14,446 nt of DNA. It comes from Eubacteriales Family XIII. Incertae Sedis bacterium. GTDB lineage: Bacteria; Bacillota; Clostridia; Peptostreptococcales; Anaerovoracaceae. The translations under genes and the position numbers were made by a program. This document shows, one piece after another, positions 1 through 8,500 of this stretch (the stretch's first letter is position 1; the number at the start of each line of letters is the position of its first letter). The stretch covers positions 1-14,446 of the forward strand of contig JAITNA010000171.1 of NCBI GenBank assembly GCA_031290715.1. The letters are read 5' to 3'. Below the pieces are notes generated by a model that did no database searches, was not told the origin of the DNA, and saw only the letters and a list, made by a program, of their open reading frames with translations.

Positions 1-69
1 TTTGCGATTAAGAAGCAACACCAATGCAACCAAAGCGATAACGTCAAACGTTATGTTCAGTGTGACCAT
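1..69 (-). CDS. N-terminal fragment of an unidentified membrane protein (runs off the window)
   Basis: An ATG at 69 opens a frame that stays open for 23 codons to the window edge. The encoded start has a short polar stretch (MVTLNITFDV) followed by a hydrophobic run (IALVALVLLL) and then NRK, which looks like a first transmembrane helix or an uncleaved signal anchor. A purine-rich ribosome binding site, GGAGAGGAG, lies just upstream (minus strand, about 77-85), and a good promoter lies further up at 199-227. Both features support a real gene. Membrane-anchored signalling proteins, such as GGDEF proteins, often begin this way, but too little is visible to name a family. Confidence 0.6.
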   Translation of the reverse strand, partial: MVTLNITFDVIALVALVLLLNRK

Positions 70-166
70 GCGCCGCTCCTCTCCGTTTCCGGAAGCACCC
101 GCACACGGCAACCCCTCGGTCTATCTATTACCTCTATCCCCCCGCATTCGATGAGAAATAGGATTT

Positions 167-192
167 GTTACTTCGCGCTTTCCGCAAGTAAC
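167..192 (-). promoter_or_regulatory. 5' leader hairpin at the predicted transcript start
   Basis: GTTACTT (186-192, minus strand) pairs perfectly with AAGTAAC (167-173). The stem is extended inward by GCG/CGC with one bulged G and a GAAAG loop. It is not followed by a T-run on either strand, so it does not look like an intrinsic terminator. Because it begins at the transcription start predicted from the promoter at 199-227, it may protect the 5' end of the mRNA or form part of a regulatory leader. Confidence 0.45.
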
Positions 193-198
193 AGTAAA

Positions 199-227
199 AA
201 TATACCATATTATGATATTATTGTAAA
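199..227 (-). promoter_or_regulatory. Sigma-A-type promoter for the leftmost minus-strand gene
   Basis: On the minus strand TTTACA (222-227) and TATATT (199-204) are separated by exactly 17 bases, in an AT-rich stretch that contrasts with the GC-rich genes around it. The predicted start of transcription is near 192. That leaves an untranslated leader of about 120 bases before the ATG at 69. The gap between this gene and the TraX-like gene (70-266) holds this promoter, the hairpin at 167-192 and the ribosome binding site; I see nothing else in it. Confidence 0.6.
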
Positions 228-266
228 TTACTTTTTTTGGACAATTTTTTCGGAAGAATAATAAAG

Positions 267-1073
267 TTAGAAAAACGATAATGATGGCGCCATAACGACC
301 CGAATGATCAAAAATACGCTGATGTGCAGCGGATAGAACACATAGAAAAACCACTTGCCGAACGCCCCCGGCCGCGGTTCGGGGCTGCGGCGGATGTCGC
401 GGTGCAGGAGGATTAAAATCAAAGGTAAAAACTGCGCGGCGACGACCATCAGGTAGGCGCGGTTCTGCGGGTCCGCAAGAAACCAGGCCCAACCGGCGCC
501 GCCCGCGGCAAATACGTCCGACAGCTCGTATACCGCGCGCACGATTACGACAAGGGCGAACAGCAAAGCCGTGAGCCCTTTCCGGCCGTGCGCAAAGCTG
601 AAGGCGATGATGAAGGCCAACCCGTAGATCCCGTAGTCCGTGAAATACCCCACGATCAAACAAAAAGCTATGACGCCGATCTTGAGCGGAACGTTTCCGA
701 TCTCATGGATGGCGCGCAGGATGAGCACCCCGAACAGCATCGTGAAGATCACGTTCAGTTCCATGAAATTCTCCGCGTTCGGCGGCGCCCCTTTGAAATA
801 CCAAACATAGGGGACGTAGGAAATCAGCGCGAATACGAGCAGCCGCAACGTGTAGCGGTTTGGATTCCGCGTCCGGCTGTAGCCGGCGGCGGCCAAATAG
901 AAGAAGATCGGCGCCGCAATGCGCCCGATCAAGTGGAAGAGATAGAACGGAAACTCATAATATTCCGCGTGGACATTCTGGCTGATATAAGGGAAATGGT
1001 CGATGACCATCGTGACCACAGCCCATATCTTCAATTGGTTTGTATTCAATCCATTCATATGCGCCGCCGCCAT
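267..1073 (-). CDS. TraX-like integral membrane protein (putative acyltransferase family)
   Basis: This is a 268-residue, strongly hydrophobic protein of the TraX family (PF05857), whose founding member N-acetylates F-pilin; chromosomal Firmicute members have no settled role. Family hallmarks visible are LKIWAVVTMVIDHFPYI (14-30), RIAAPIFFYLAAAGYSRT (51-68), a region with SYVPYVWYFKG (85-95), NVIFTMLFG (107-115), and FYVFYPLH near the end (243-250). About eight membrane spans are likely. I chose the ATG at 1073 because it overlaps the upstream gene's stop in an ATGA arrangement, which suggests translational coupling. The reading frame is open further upstream, but those residues lie inside the preceding gene and do not resemble TraX. 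No pilus or conjugation genes are nearby, so a role in conjugation is unlikely; acetylation of a surface polymer is a guess. Confidence 0.88.
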   Translation of the reverse strand: MAAAHMNGLNTNQLKIWAVVTMVIDHFPYISQNVHAEYYEFPFYLFHLIGRIAAPIFFYLAAAGYSRTRNPNRYTLRLLVFALISYVPYVWYFKGAPPNAENFMELNVIFTMLFGVLILRAIHEIGNVPLKIGVIAFCLIVGYFTDYGIYGLAFIIAFSFAHGRKGLTALLFALVVIVRAVYELSDVFAAGGAGWAWFLADPQNRAYLMVVAAQFLPLILILLHRDIRRSPEPRPGAFGKWFFYVFYPLHISVFLIIRVVMAPSLSFF

Positions 1074-1828
1074 CACTCGCCGCCCGGCTTTTGCAACAGC
1101 GGGCGTCCGTCTTTCCCAAGGATGGCCTGCCGCGTAACGACCGGCGCCAGCGCTTCGCGGACCTGGCCGCTGTGCGCGCAAAAGGCGTCAAAGAATACGA
1201 GCGGATTGAGTACGGCGCCGCCGCCGGACAAAAGCGTGACCTCCGCGAGCATGCGCCCTTTCAAATCCTTGACCACGCGATAGTCAAGCATGGCGCCGCG
1301 GATATCGTTCTCCGTTACCTTGCCTGTTTTGTGCTTCTCCTTGCGCACCGTGATACTGCTTTGCGCAAAAAATGCCGCAAGCCGCGCGGGTGCATCGTCA
1401 ATCCCCTCGCACATGATCTCATAACGCGCCGCATGCACATAAGACGCGAGTGATTTTGGATAACACACAGGCTTTTCGCAAAACCCGGTCACGCGAATGC
1501 CTTCCGGCAGCCGTTCGTTCAGCCGGCCGGCCGGCGTCTGCGTCCGCAAGGCCGCCGGGGCCGCGCTTTCCCGTCCCGCCTTTCCATTTTCCGGGCCGGG
1601 GCTTATGGCCGCGGTCTGTCCCGTTTCGATCTCCAAATACTCGCAGACCGAGTGAAAGCCGAGCGAAAGCGGCAGCGCGAAACTCATCTTCGGATGCGGG
1701 TTGAAGCCCGCAGAGTAGTCCGGCCGCAGCCCCGCCATGCGCAGTACGCGCAGAAACAGCCGCGCGAGGTCAAGGTGCGAGATGTAGATCAGACGGCCCG
1801 TTTTGGAAAATTCGATCAGGTACTTCAC
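1073..1828 (-). CDS. DUF2344 / TIGR03936 radical-SAM-linked protein
   Basis: This 251-residue protein belongs to the family that accompanies TIGR03960 radical SAM proteins (TIGR03936, DUF2344). Its biochemical role is unknown. Recognisable features are the N-terminal FSKTGRLIYISHLDLARLF (7-25) and AGFNPHPKMSFALPLSLGF (40-58). The start is a GTG at 1828 that overlaps the TGA of the radical SAM gene (GTGA), preceded by a G-rich ribosome binding site. The frame is open further upstream, but those residues are basic and Gly-rich and lie inside the neighbouring gene. Residues about 70-103 form a Gly/Ala/Pro-rich insertion between EYLEIET and LPEGIRV, where relatives normally have a shorter link. 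The pair is probably translated together as a functional unit, which agrees with the family's fixed association. Confidence 0.88.
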   Translation of the reverse strand: MKYLIEFSKTGRLIYISHLDLARLFLRVLRMAGLRPDYSAGFNPHPKMSFALPLSLGFHSVCEYLEIETGQTAAISPGPENGKAGRESAAPAALRTQTPAGRLNERLPEGIRVTGFCEKPVCYPKSLASYVHAARYEIMCEGIDDAPARLAAFFAQSSITVRKEKHKTGKVTENDIRGAMLDYRVVKDLKGRMLAEVTLLSGGGAVLNPLVFFDAFCAHSGQVREALAPVVTRQAILGKDGRPLLQKPGGE

Positions 1829-4173
1829 GCGCCGCCCCCGCTTTCCGCGCCCGCCGCCGCGCCGCTGCCGTATGCTTTTCCCGGCCCGATCAACTCCCAT
1901 GGCAGCGGGCCGTCCGCGCGCGCGTACAAATCCTCCGCCGGCAGCCCGGCGTCCTCAAACGCTTTCAGCCACACGCCGTAGCGGAAATGCTCCCGCCAAC
2001 TGTCAAATCCCGCACCCATCCGGGCGGCCTGCGCGATCACCGCGGCGGCGCGGCGGTCGCCTTTGGCCAAAAGCATTTCCACGCGGCTCATGCGCGTATC
2101 GTGATATTTGAAACTCGTCCCTTTCACGCGGCGAATCGCGTCTTTCAGGTACATGATCTTTTCCATCAATTCCGCTTCGCCGCCGCCGCGCGCCCGTTCT
2201 ATCGGCGTGCCCGGTTTCGGGACGAAGTTTGAAACGCTGACGCTCAAATGGAAATTGTACTGCTCTCCCCTTTCACGGCCGAGCTGTTTCGCCTTGGTGA
2301 CGGCAGCCCGCGCCAATTCCGCGATGCCGTCCAAATCCGCCATTGTTTCCGTCGGCAGCCCGATCATGAAATAGAATTTGAATTTTGTGAATCCGAGCGG
2401 CAGCGCGATCTCGAGCGCCCGCATGATGTCCTCTTCCGTGATACGTTTGTCGATGACGTCCCGCAAGCGCTGCGTACCCGCCTCGGGCGCGAAAGTCAGC
2501 GAACTATGTTTGTACTCCCCGATCCTTTTCAGCGTGTTCTCTTTCAAGGAATCGAGCCGTAACGAGGGCAAAGACAGGGCCACATCCCGAGCCGCGAGCT
2601 CATCCATGATGTCCGTGATCAGCTGTTCGACGCCCGGATAGTCGCCCGTCGAGAGCGACAGCAGCGTTACCTCATCGTAGCCCGTATGCGCAAGCTGTTC
2701 CCGGAGAAGCTCCTTGATCCTCTCGGGCGAACGCCGCCGGACCCCCTCGCAGGCATAGCTTGCCTGACAGAATCGGCACGACCGATAACATCCCCGCATA
2801 ATTTCCACCACGGCGCGGTCATGGACGCTTTCGATGTGCGCGACCACAGGCCGAACGGGAAAAAACGCCTCATCCAGATTTGCGGCGGCAGCCCGGTTGA
2901 TTTGATCCGGCGCTCCGTCCCATAGCTTCTCAAAGTGGGAGAATACCTCCTGCTCCGTTTCGCAGCCGGTGATCGGATCCGCGGACACGGTATAGACCGG
3001 CGCGTAAAACGAGGGTACGTAGACCCCGCGAATCACGGAGGCCTCGCGCAAAAAGCCCTCACGGATCGCAAGGCCGGCCTTGCGTTTATGATTCCATGAA
3101 ATGTACAAGTCCGCGAGTTGTTCTAATACGCCCTCCCCGTCCCCGATGCAAAAGAGGTCGAAAAAGTCGGCCATCGGCTCCGGATTGGCGCCGCAGGGGC
3201 CGCCGCCGAGGATGAAAGGGTCGGATTCGCCGCGGTCCTTCGCGTACAGGGGGATCCGCGCCTGATCGAGCATGCGGCAGACATTCGTGCAGCACAGCTC
3301 GTACTGGAGCGTGAAGCCCACGATATCAAAGGTGTTCACGGGCCGGCGGGATTCGAGCGTGAAGAGCGGCAGCCCGGCCGCGGAAAGGCCGTCGGCCATA
3401 TCCGCCGCGGGGGCGAAAGCGCGCTCGCAGAGTGAATCCGGCCGATTGTTCAGAAGCCCGTATATGATCTGAAATCCCGTGTAAGACATCCCGATCTCAT
3501 ACAGGTCGGGAAAAGCAAAACAGAAACGCAGCCCGGCGTCCGCCCAGACCTTGGCCGCCGCGTTGATTTCCCCGCCGATGTACCGGCCCGGCCGCTCCAC
3601 GCGCCGCAGCAGCGGATCGATGTCGATACAGCCGCCCATCGCGATTTCGCGGATGGTTTTGCCGGTCAGCGTTTCAATCTGCGCGATGAGCCCGAGCGCA
3701 AGCCCCATGTTGCCGTGTACGCGGTCCGCCACTTCGCGGATGTTCGCGTAGCGCCGCAACAGTTCCTCCATGCGCGCTTCGTAGCCGACAAAAGCGTCCT
3801 CCTTGACCATGCGGTCCGCCAAGGAAACGACCTCCGCTTCAGAGATGTCCTCGACGCGCTGCGGGAATCCAAGCTTCATATGCCGCGCGACGATATCCGC
3901 GGCCGCGGCCCACGTTGCGGCGTCAGCGGGATATTCCCCGCCGAGCGCGCCGACGATACCCGCGCCGACAAGGTCGTGGTCCTTTCCGGCCCGCGCGATG
4001 TCGTGAAGGTAACCCGCCGCTCGCACGACGTCCATATCGAGGCGGCCCATCCCGGCCTTTATGAGCGCCGCCGCGAGATTCTCCGCGACTTCCCCCACCT
4101 TCATACAATGCCGTTTGACATGCTCCGGCGCGCCGTGCGCGTCTAAGATCGCGAGAAAATCAGCCCTCGTCAT
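1825..4173 (-). CDS. HD-domain/radical SAM fusion protein (TIGR03960-type)
   Basis: This 782-residue protein has two parts. Residues about 1-180 form an HD phosphohydrolase domain with H22 (RHCMKVGEVAE), HD at 57-58 (GYLHDIAR), H98 (IVARHM) and D120 (SLADRM), the pattern of metal-binding HDIG-like domains. Residues about 185-760 match TIGR03960: RYIGGEINA (197-205), FAFPDLYEIGMSYTGFQIIY (219-238), a cobalamin-domain-like segment to about 350, and the radical SAM core with CYRSCRFC. Its C462, C466 and C469 should bind the [4Fe-4S] cluster. The usual family is about 600 residues and lacks the HD part. The substrate is unknown. I chose the ATG at 4173, with GGAG seven bases upstream (4181-4184), over the adjacent TTG at 4176. 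The gene overlaps the end of obg by 14 bases and the next gene by 4, so it is likely co-transcribed with both. Confidence 0.9.
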   Translation of the reverse strand: MTRADFLAILDAHGAPEHVKRHCMKVGEVAENLAAALIKAGMGRLDMDVVRAAGYLHDIARAGKDHDLVGAGIVGALGGEYPADAATWAAAADIVARHMKLGFPQRVEDISEAEVVSLADRMVKEDAFVGYEARMEELLRRYANIREVADRVHGNMGLALGLIAQIETLTGKTIREIAMGGCIDIDPLLRRVERPGRYIGGEINAAAKVWADAGLRFCFAFPDLYEIGMSYTGFQIIYGLLNNRPDSLCERAFAPAADMADGLSAAGLPLFTLESRRPVNTFDIVGFTLQYELCCTNVCRMLDQARIPLYAKDRGESDPFILGGGPCGANPEPMADFFDLFCIGDGEGVLEQLADLYISWNHKRKAGLAIREGFLREASVIRGVYVPSFYAPVYTVSADPITGCETEQEVFSHFEKLWDGAPDQINRAAAANLDEAFFPVRPVVAHIESVHDRAVVEIMRGCYRSCRFCQASYACEGVRRRSPERIKELLREQLAHTGYDEVTLLSLSTGDYPGVEQLITDIMDELAARDVALSLPSLRLDSLKENTLKRIGEYKHSSLTFAPEAGTQRLRDVIDKRITEEDIMRALEIALPLGFTKFKFYFMIGLPTETMADLDGIAELARAAVTKAKQLGRERGEQYNFHLSVSVSNFVPKPGTPIERARGGGEAELMEKIMYLKDAIRRVKGTSFKYHDTRMSRVEMLLAKGDRRAAAVIAQAARMGAGFDSWREHFRYGVWLKAFEDAGLPAEDLYARADGPLPWELIGPGKAYGSGAAAGAESGGGA

Positions 4174-5512
4174 CAAAATACTCCATGTCGAAATCCCTGA
4201 TGCGGATGGTGTCCCCCTCCCGAAGGCCGCGGCCTTTCAGACTCTCAATGACCTTGTTGTTCACCAAATACTTGTTCAGGTAGTTCAAAGACCCCGGATC
4301 GTTGAAATTCGTGGAATCAAAAATCTTCTCAAGCTGCTTGCCGGACAGCATGAAAGCGCCGTCCTCCGCTTGCGCGATCTGCACCATACGGTAGTCCGGG
4401 TCGTCCTCGACCCGCGTCACGCGCATCCATTGCGTCTGGTCGCTGTACAGCGGCGCCGCGCCGCCCGGCCGCTGATCCATCTCGCGTTCGATCTGCGCAA
4501 GCAATGCCGCCGCGCGGTTCATCAGTTCGCCGACCCCCTGCCGCGCCGCCGCGCTGATCTTGAAGTACTCGATGCCCTGCCCTTCCATATAATCGCGAAG
4601 CTCCCGGTAGGCTGCCGCCGCGCCGTCGTCCGCGTTTTCGCCGCCGCCCGCTTCTATGATATCCATCTTGTTGAAGGCCGCGATTTGCGGTTTCTCCATC
4701 AGCAGCGGCGAATACTCCGCCATCTCCTTTTGAACCGTCAGAAAATCCTGAAGCGGCGCCCTGCCCTCCGAGCCCGACGCGTCTATCACATGGATGAGCA
4801 TCTTCGTCCGCTCGATATGCTTGAGGAAATCGTGCCCGAGCCCGACGCCCTCGGCCGCGCCCTCGATGAGCCCGGGTATGTCCGCTAACACAAAGGACGT
4901 GTTGGCAAGCTCCACGACCCCCAGATTGGGCGCGATCGTTGTGAAATGATAGTTTGCGATCTTCGGTTTTGCCCCCGTCGACGCGGAAAGGAGCGTGGAT
5001 TTCCCGACATTCGGCAAGCCGATCAAGCCAATATCCGCGATGAGTTTGAGTTCGATAATTACCGTGCGTTCCTGTCCGGACGTCCCCGCTTCCGCAAAGT
5101 TCGGCGCCTGCCGCACGCTGTTCTTGAAACTGCTGTTGCCCTTGCCGCCCTTGCCGCCGAGGGCCGCCGCGAAGCGCGCGCCGTTTTCGGACAGATCCGC
5201 CATGAAAGCGCCCGTCGCCTCGTCGATAATCACACTGCCGACGGGCAGCTTGACGATCAGGTCCTCGCCGCCTTTCCCGTACTTGTGCGAAGCCATGCCA
5301 TCCTGCCCCGGCCGCGCCTTGTACTTCCTCATATATCGCAGGTCCATCAGGGTATGCAGGCCGTGATCCGCGACAAAAATCACATCGCCGCCCTTCCCGC
5401 CGTTGCCCCCGTCAGGCCCGCCGTTCGGGACAAAGGGCTCCCGCCGGAACGAAACCGCCCCGTCGCCGCCCTTCCCGGATTTGATCATGATTTGCGCGCG
5501 ATCGATAAACAT
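4160..5512 (-). CDS. obg: Obg/CgtA GTPase, ribosome assembly and stress-linked G protein
   Basis: This 450-residue protein is a complete Obg. The Gly-rich OBG fold spans residues 1-158 (GKGGDGAVSFRRE, then GGPDGGNGGKGGDV). The G domain has G1 GLPNVGKS (165-172), TT at 191-192, DIPG (211-214), NKMD (281-284) and SAA (320-322). The C-terminal OCT domain runs from about 362 to 445, as is usual in Gram-positive Obg. Obg binds GTP and acts in late maturation of the 50S subunit and in growth control. An Ala/Gly-rich insertion (288-300) sits between NKMD and the G5 motif. The ATG at 5512 is preceded very closely by GAGG. It lies 11 bases after the surface-protein stop and overlaps the next gene by 14 bases. 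In most Firmicutes obg directly follows rpmA; here about 6 kb of other genes intervene. Confidence 0.98.
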   Translation of the reverse strand: MFIDRAQIMIKSGKGGDGAVSFRREPFVPNGGPDGGNGGKGGDVIFVADHGLHTLMDLRYMRKYKARPGQDGMASHKYGKGGEDLIVKLPVGSVIIDEATGAFMADLSENGARFAAALGGKGGKGNSSFKNSVRQAPNFAEAGTSGQERTVIIELKLIADIGLIGLPNVGKSTLLSASTGAKPKIANYHFTTIAPNLGVVELANTSFVLADIPGLIEGAAEGVGLGHDFLKHIERTKMLIHVIDASGSEGRAPLQDFLTVQKEMAEYSPLLMEKPQIAAFNKMDIIEAGGGENADDGAAAAYRELRDYMEGQGIEYFKISAAARQGVGELMNRAAALLAQIEREMDQRPGGAAPLYSDQTQWMRVTRVEDDPDYRMVQIAQAEDGAFMLSGKQLEKIFDSTNFNDPGSLNYLNKYLVNNKVIESLKGRGLREGDTIRIRDFDMEYFDDEG

Positions 5513-5517
5513 ACCTC

Positions 5518-5523
5518 ATTATA
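5518..5523 (-). promoter_or_regulatory. Possible extended -10 promoter immediately before obg
   Basis: A perfect TATAAT preceded by TGA (extended -10 form TGnTATAAT) lies in the 11-base gap before obg. It partly overlaps the stop codon of the surface gene. There is no good -35 hexamer upstream. If it were active, transcription would start at or next to the obg ATG and give a nearly leaderless message. This is seen only as a motif match and could be chance. Confidence 0.25.
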
Positions 5524-8500
5524 TCACAGATCGCCCTCTTTCGAATCTCCCTTTTCCGACGCCGCCGCGCGCCGTTTGCGGGCGAGAAATCCCCGGATCA
5601 ACAGGAAAGCGCAGATGAGGATGATCAGGATGGCCGCTATCAGTATGAGTATGGGCGCGATGTTCCGGCCCGTATCCTGTGCGGGCGTATTGTCTTTCGG
5701 CGTTTCACCATCCGCGATATTTTCCGTACCGTCCGAGGAATCGCCCGAGGGCTCGGGCTCGGGCGCGAGCGCCACCGGTTCGTCCCCGATCTCTGTCTCT
5801 TCCTCCGCTGCCGGCGCGGCAGGAGCCCCGCCGCCGGCAGCCCCGGCCGCGGCGCCCGCACCGCCGCCCACACCGATGCCCGCACCTGCGGCCGCAGTCC
5901 CGCCCGCGGCCGGGGCCGCGGGAAGCACGGGCTCATAGACAGCCACGACCACATACAGCGGCGTCTGCCCCTCGACCAATGTCGTCGTATAGGCCAGTTC
6001 GGCCAAATAATACGCTGTTTCCGCAAGAACCTCCGTGCCGCGATAGATGATCGTCGCCCGGTATTCGGTCGGAAGCCCGTCGTCGTCCGCGGTCACATCG
6101 TAGCGTACCGCCGCCCGCGCAAGCTCCTCATTCGTAAACCCGTCAGCGGAAGCCGCGTTTGCCACCTGATACTCTTTCGTCAAGGGCAGCGCGTCCACAT
6201 CGTTATTATCAAGGCCTTCAATCACCTCCTGCTTGTCTACGCGGCGTTCTGCGTACACCTCCACCGGCGTCAGCTGCGCGTCCGCAAGGCCCGGAAACGC
6301 CGCGATATCCTCCGCGGACACCGCGCCGTCAATGCGGAAGCGGTAAGTCCGCGTGCGCGGAAGCTCGCTTTCAAGCACAGGCGTCGTCAGGCTGATCAGG
6401 CGATATTCGATGCCGAGTTCAGTCAAAGAGCCCGGAATGTCCGGCTCTTCGCCCTCCGCGTAGTGGTACTCCATCGTGATATTCACGCTTTCCTCTTCGT
6501 CCCCCGCGGAAGGCGGATCCGTCTGTGCGGCAAAAGCCGGCGAACCGGGGCTCAGGACCATCACGCAGACAAACGCAAGCAGGAACATCCAATGAAATCC
6601 CTTTTTCATCGCTGATTTTTTTCCGGCTTTCCCGACCCGGTTTATGAGCGCGAGCAAGGCGGCCAAAGAGAAAGTGAACAAGAGCCAGAGCAGCGGTAAG
6701 GGCGTCCGGTCGCCGGTCGCGGCGACCGCGTTCCCGACGCTTTCATATTGCTGTTCGATTGCGTTCCCGCCCCTGCGGACCGTGTATTCCGTTTCCTCCG
6801 TGTTTTCGGTTGGGAAGGATTCTTCCGAGATGGTCCCCTCCGTCCCTTCGTCGTCAGACCCCGCCGTGAAGGTCACGACCTCCCTCGTCACGACCGCGTC
6901 CTGATCCCGGCTCTGCATTGTCCCCAGGGCGATCCCCGCGGCCGCGGACGATACGATATCCTCATTCGACATCGCGCGCACCGCCGAAACGAGATAAGAG
7001 GCGGGCTTCAGCCCCGTGACGGACGCAAGCTCCGCGCGATAGTCCGGACGCCCTTCCTTCGGACGCCAGTCGACGCCGTTCTCCGTGATGCCCGTTTCAA
7101 ACGGCCGGACCTCGTCGCCGGAAAGTGCAGAAACCGCGGAAACCGCGGAAAGCAGATCGATTGCGCCCGCGTTGTCGGAATCGAGGATGATTTCCCCCGT
7201 CAATGGGTCCCGATGCTCCCCGTTAAGCGATATAGTCTCCGTATTCTTGCTCGTGAAACCCGGCTCTACCGCGTCGTACTGCAGCCGAACCGCCGTGACA
7301 TATTCATCCGCGGCAAGGTTCAGGTCCGCCGTGTACAGGTGATAACGCTTCTCCGCGTCAGCCGGGCCTGTCTGCGGTACGCCGTTTTCATCGCGAATCG
7401 GCCACAGCGCGTAGCCCGTATTCGGAAAGACGCCGTCCGCGTTCAAATACGGCGTTTCGGCGGCCGTGGGCGCGTGCGGCGCATAGCCGGCGTATCGGCT
7501 GTCCGTCTTGTTCGTCTTGTACCAGACGTTGAACAGCCCGTCGACGTCGCCCCAGACGACCGGCGTCCAAAGCTCCTCCAGCCGCACCTGATTCAGACGC
7601 ACATTCTCCAGCGGGTCGTCCACCGCAAACTCCGTGGAATCGACGTTCGATGTAGAACGAAAGTCGATATCATAACGATAACGCTCGCTTTCCGCGCCGA
7701 CATTGCTGAAGTCTTCATGTCCCGGCAGGCTTTCGTAGGCCGCGCTCGTGCGCCGAATCGTGTCCTTGTCCACCTCGCAGCCGATAATGGGATCGATGGC
7801 GGCGACCCGATTCGTAACGGAAATATGGATATTCCCGTTCGCGGACGATGTGATATAGTCCTCCGCGCCGCTCGAAAGCAAGCTCTCAAACCCGTCCGAC
7901 ACGAGCGGCTCCCCGACAAGGCGGTATCCGTCCGCGGGATCCAGATGGATGGTAACGGAAGCGGGGCTGCCGTCCGCGTTCACCGGCGTGTCATAGCCCC
8001 CCGGCGCGGCAAGCTCCGTAATGATAATATCATCAAGCTTCGTGTAGGAACCCAGATCCGTGCTCGTGACCGCCCCTTCCGCGTTCGTCATCAGATTCTC
8101 GTTATGCTTCTTCTGCCCGTCGCGCGCGCCGCCGCCGCGGTCGATGATGGAAATATTGAACGAAGCGCCCGCCAAAGGCTCCCCGTTCTCGTCCTGCTTC
8201 ACGACCGTGATCGCGTTCGCGTCGCCGGACGCGCCGCCGCCCATCGCGTGATTGTAGAGCAGCACATTGCTGTCGACCGCGCCGAATGAACCTGTTACCG
8301 TGACTTGGTTCTGAATCGCAGACTGGGACGGATCGTCCAAATGCGAATAATAAGTAAGAAGAACCTCTTTGCCGCTGACGGCTTCCTGCGAGAGGACGAG
8401 TTCAAATCCCTCCGCTGTCACCTCCGCTTTCTTGATGTCGGCCGCGGATACCGGCGTGAGGAAACCGGACAGAAGCGGCGCGTACGGGCCGAGCGCCGCG

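Noticed and set aside
70..192. Possible c-di-GMP (GEMM) or lysine riboswitch in the leader of the leftmost gene
   Set aside because: Fragments such as GATAGAGGT and GGGGTTGCCG resemble parts of these riboswitches, but the remaining conserved core elements are missing and the leader is too short.
588..1283. 231-residue plus-strand frame opposite the TraX-like gene
   Set aside because: It is an antisense shadow of GC-rich coding sequence, rich in Arg and Asp, with no recognisable family and no ribosome binding site.
6748..8289. 513-residue plus-strand frame opposite the surface-protein gene
   Set aside because: It is extremely Arg/Val-rich with no domain pattern, as expected for the reverse strand of a GC-rich gene; the minus-strand frame has clear signal peptides and a Cna-B domain.
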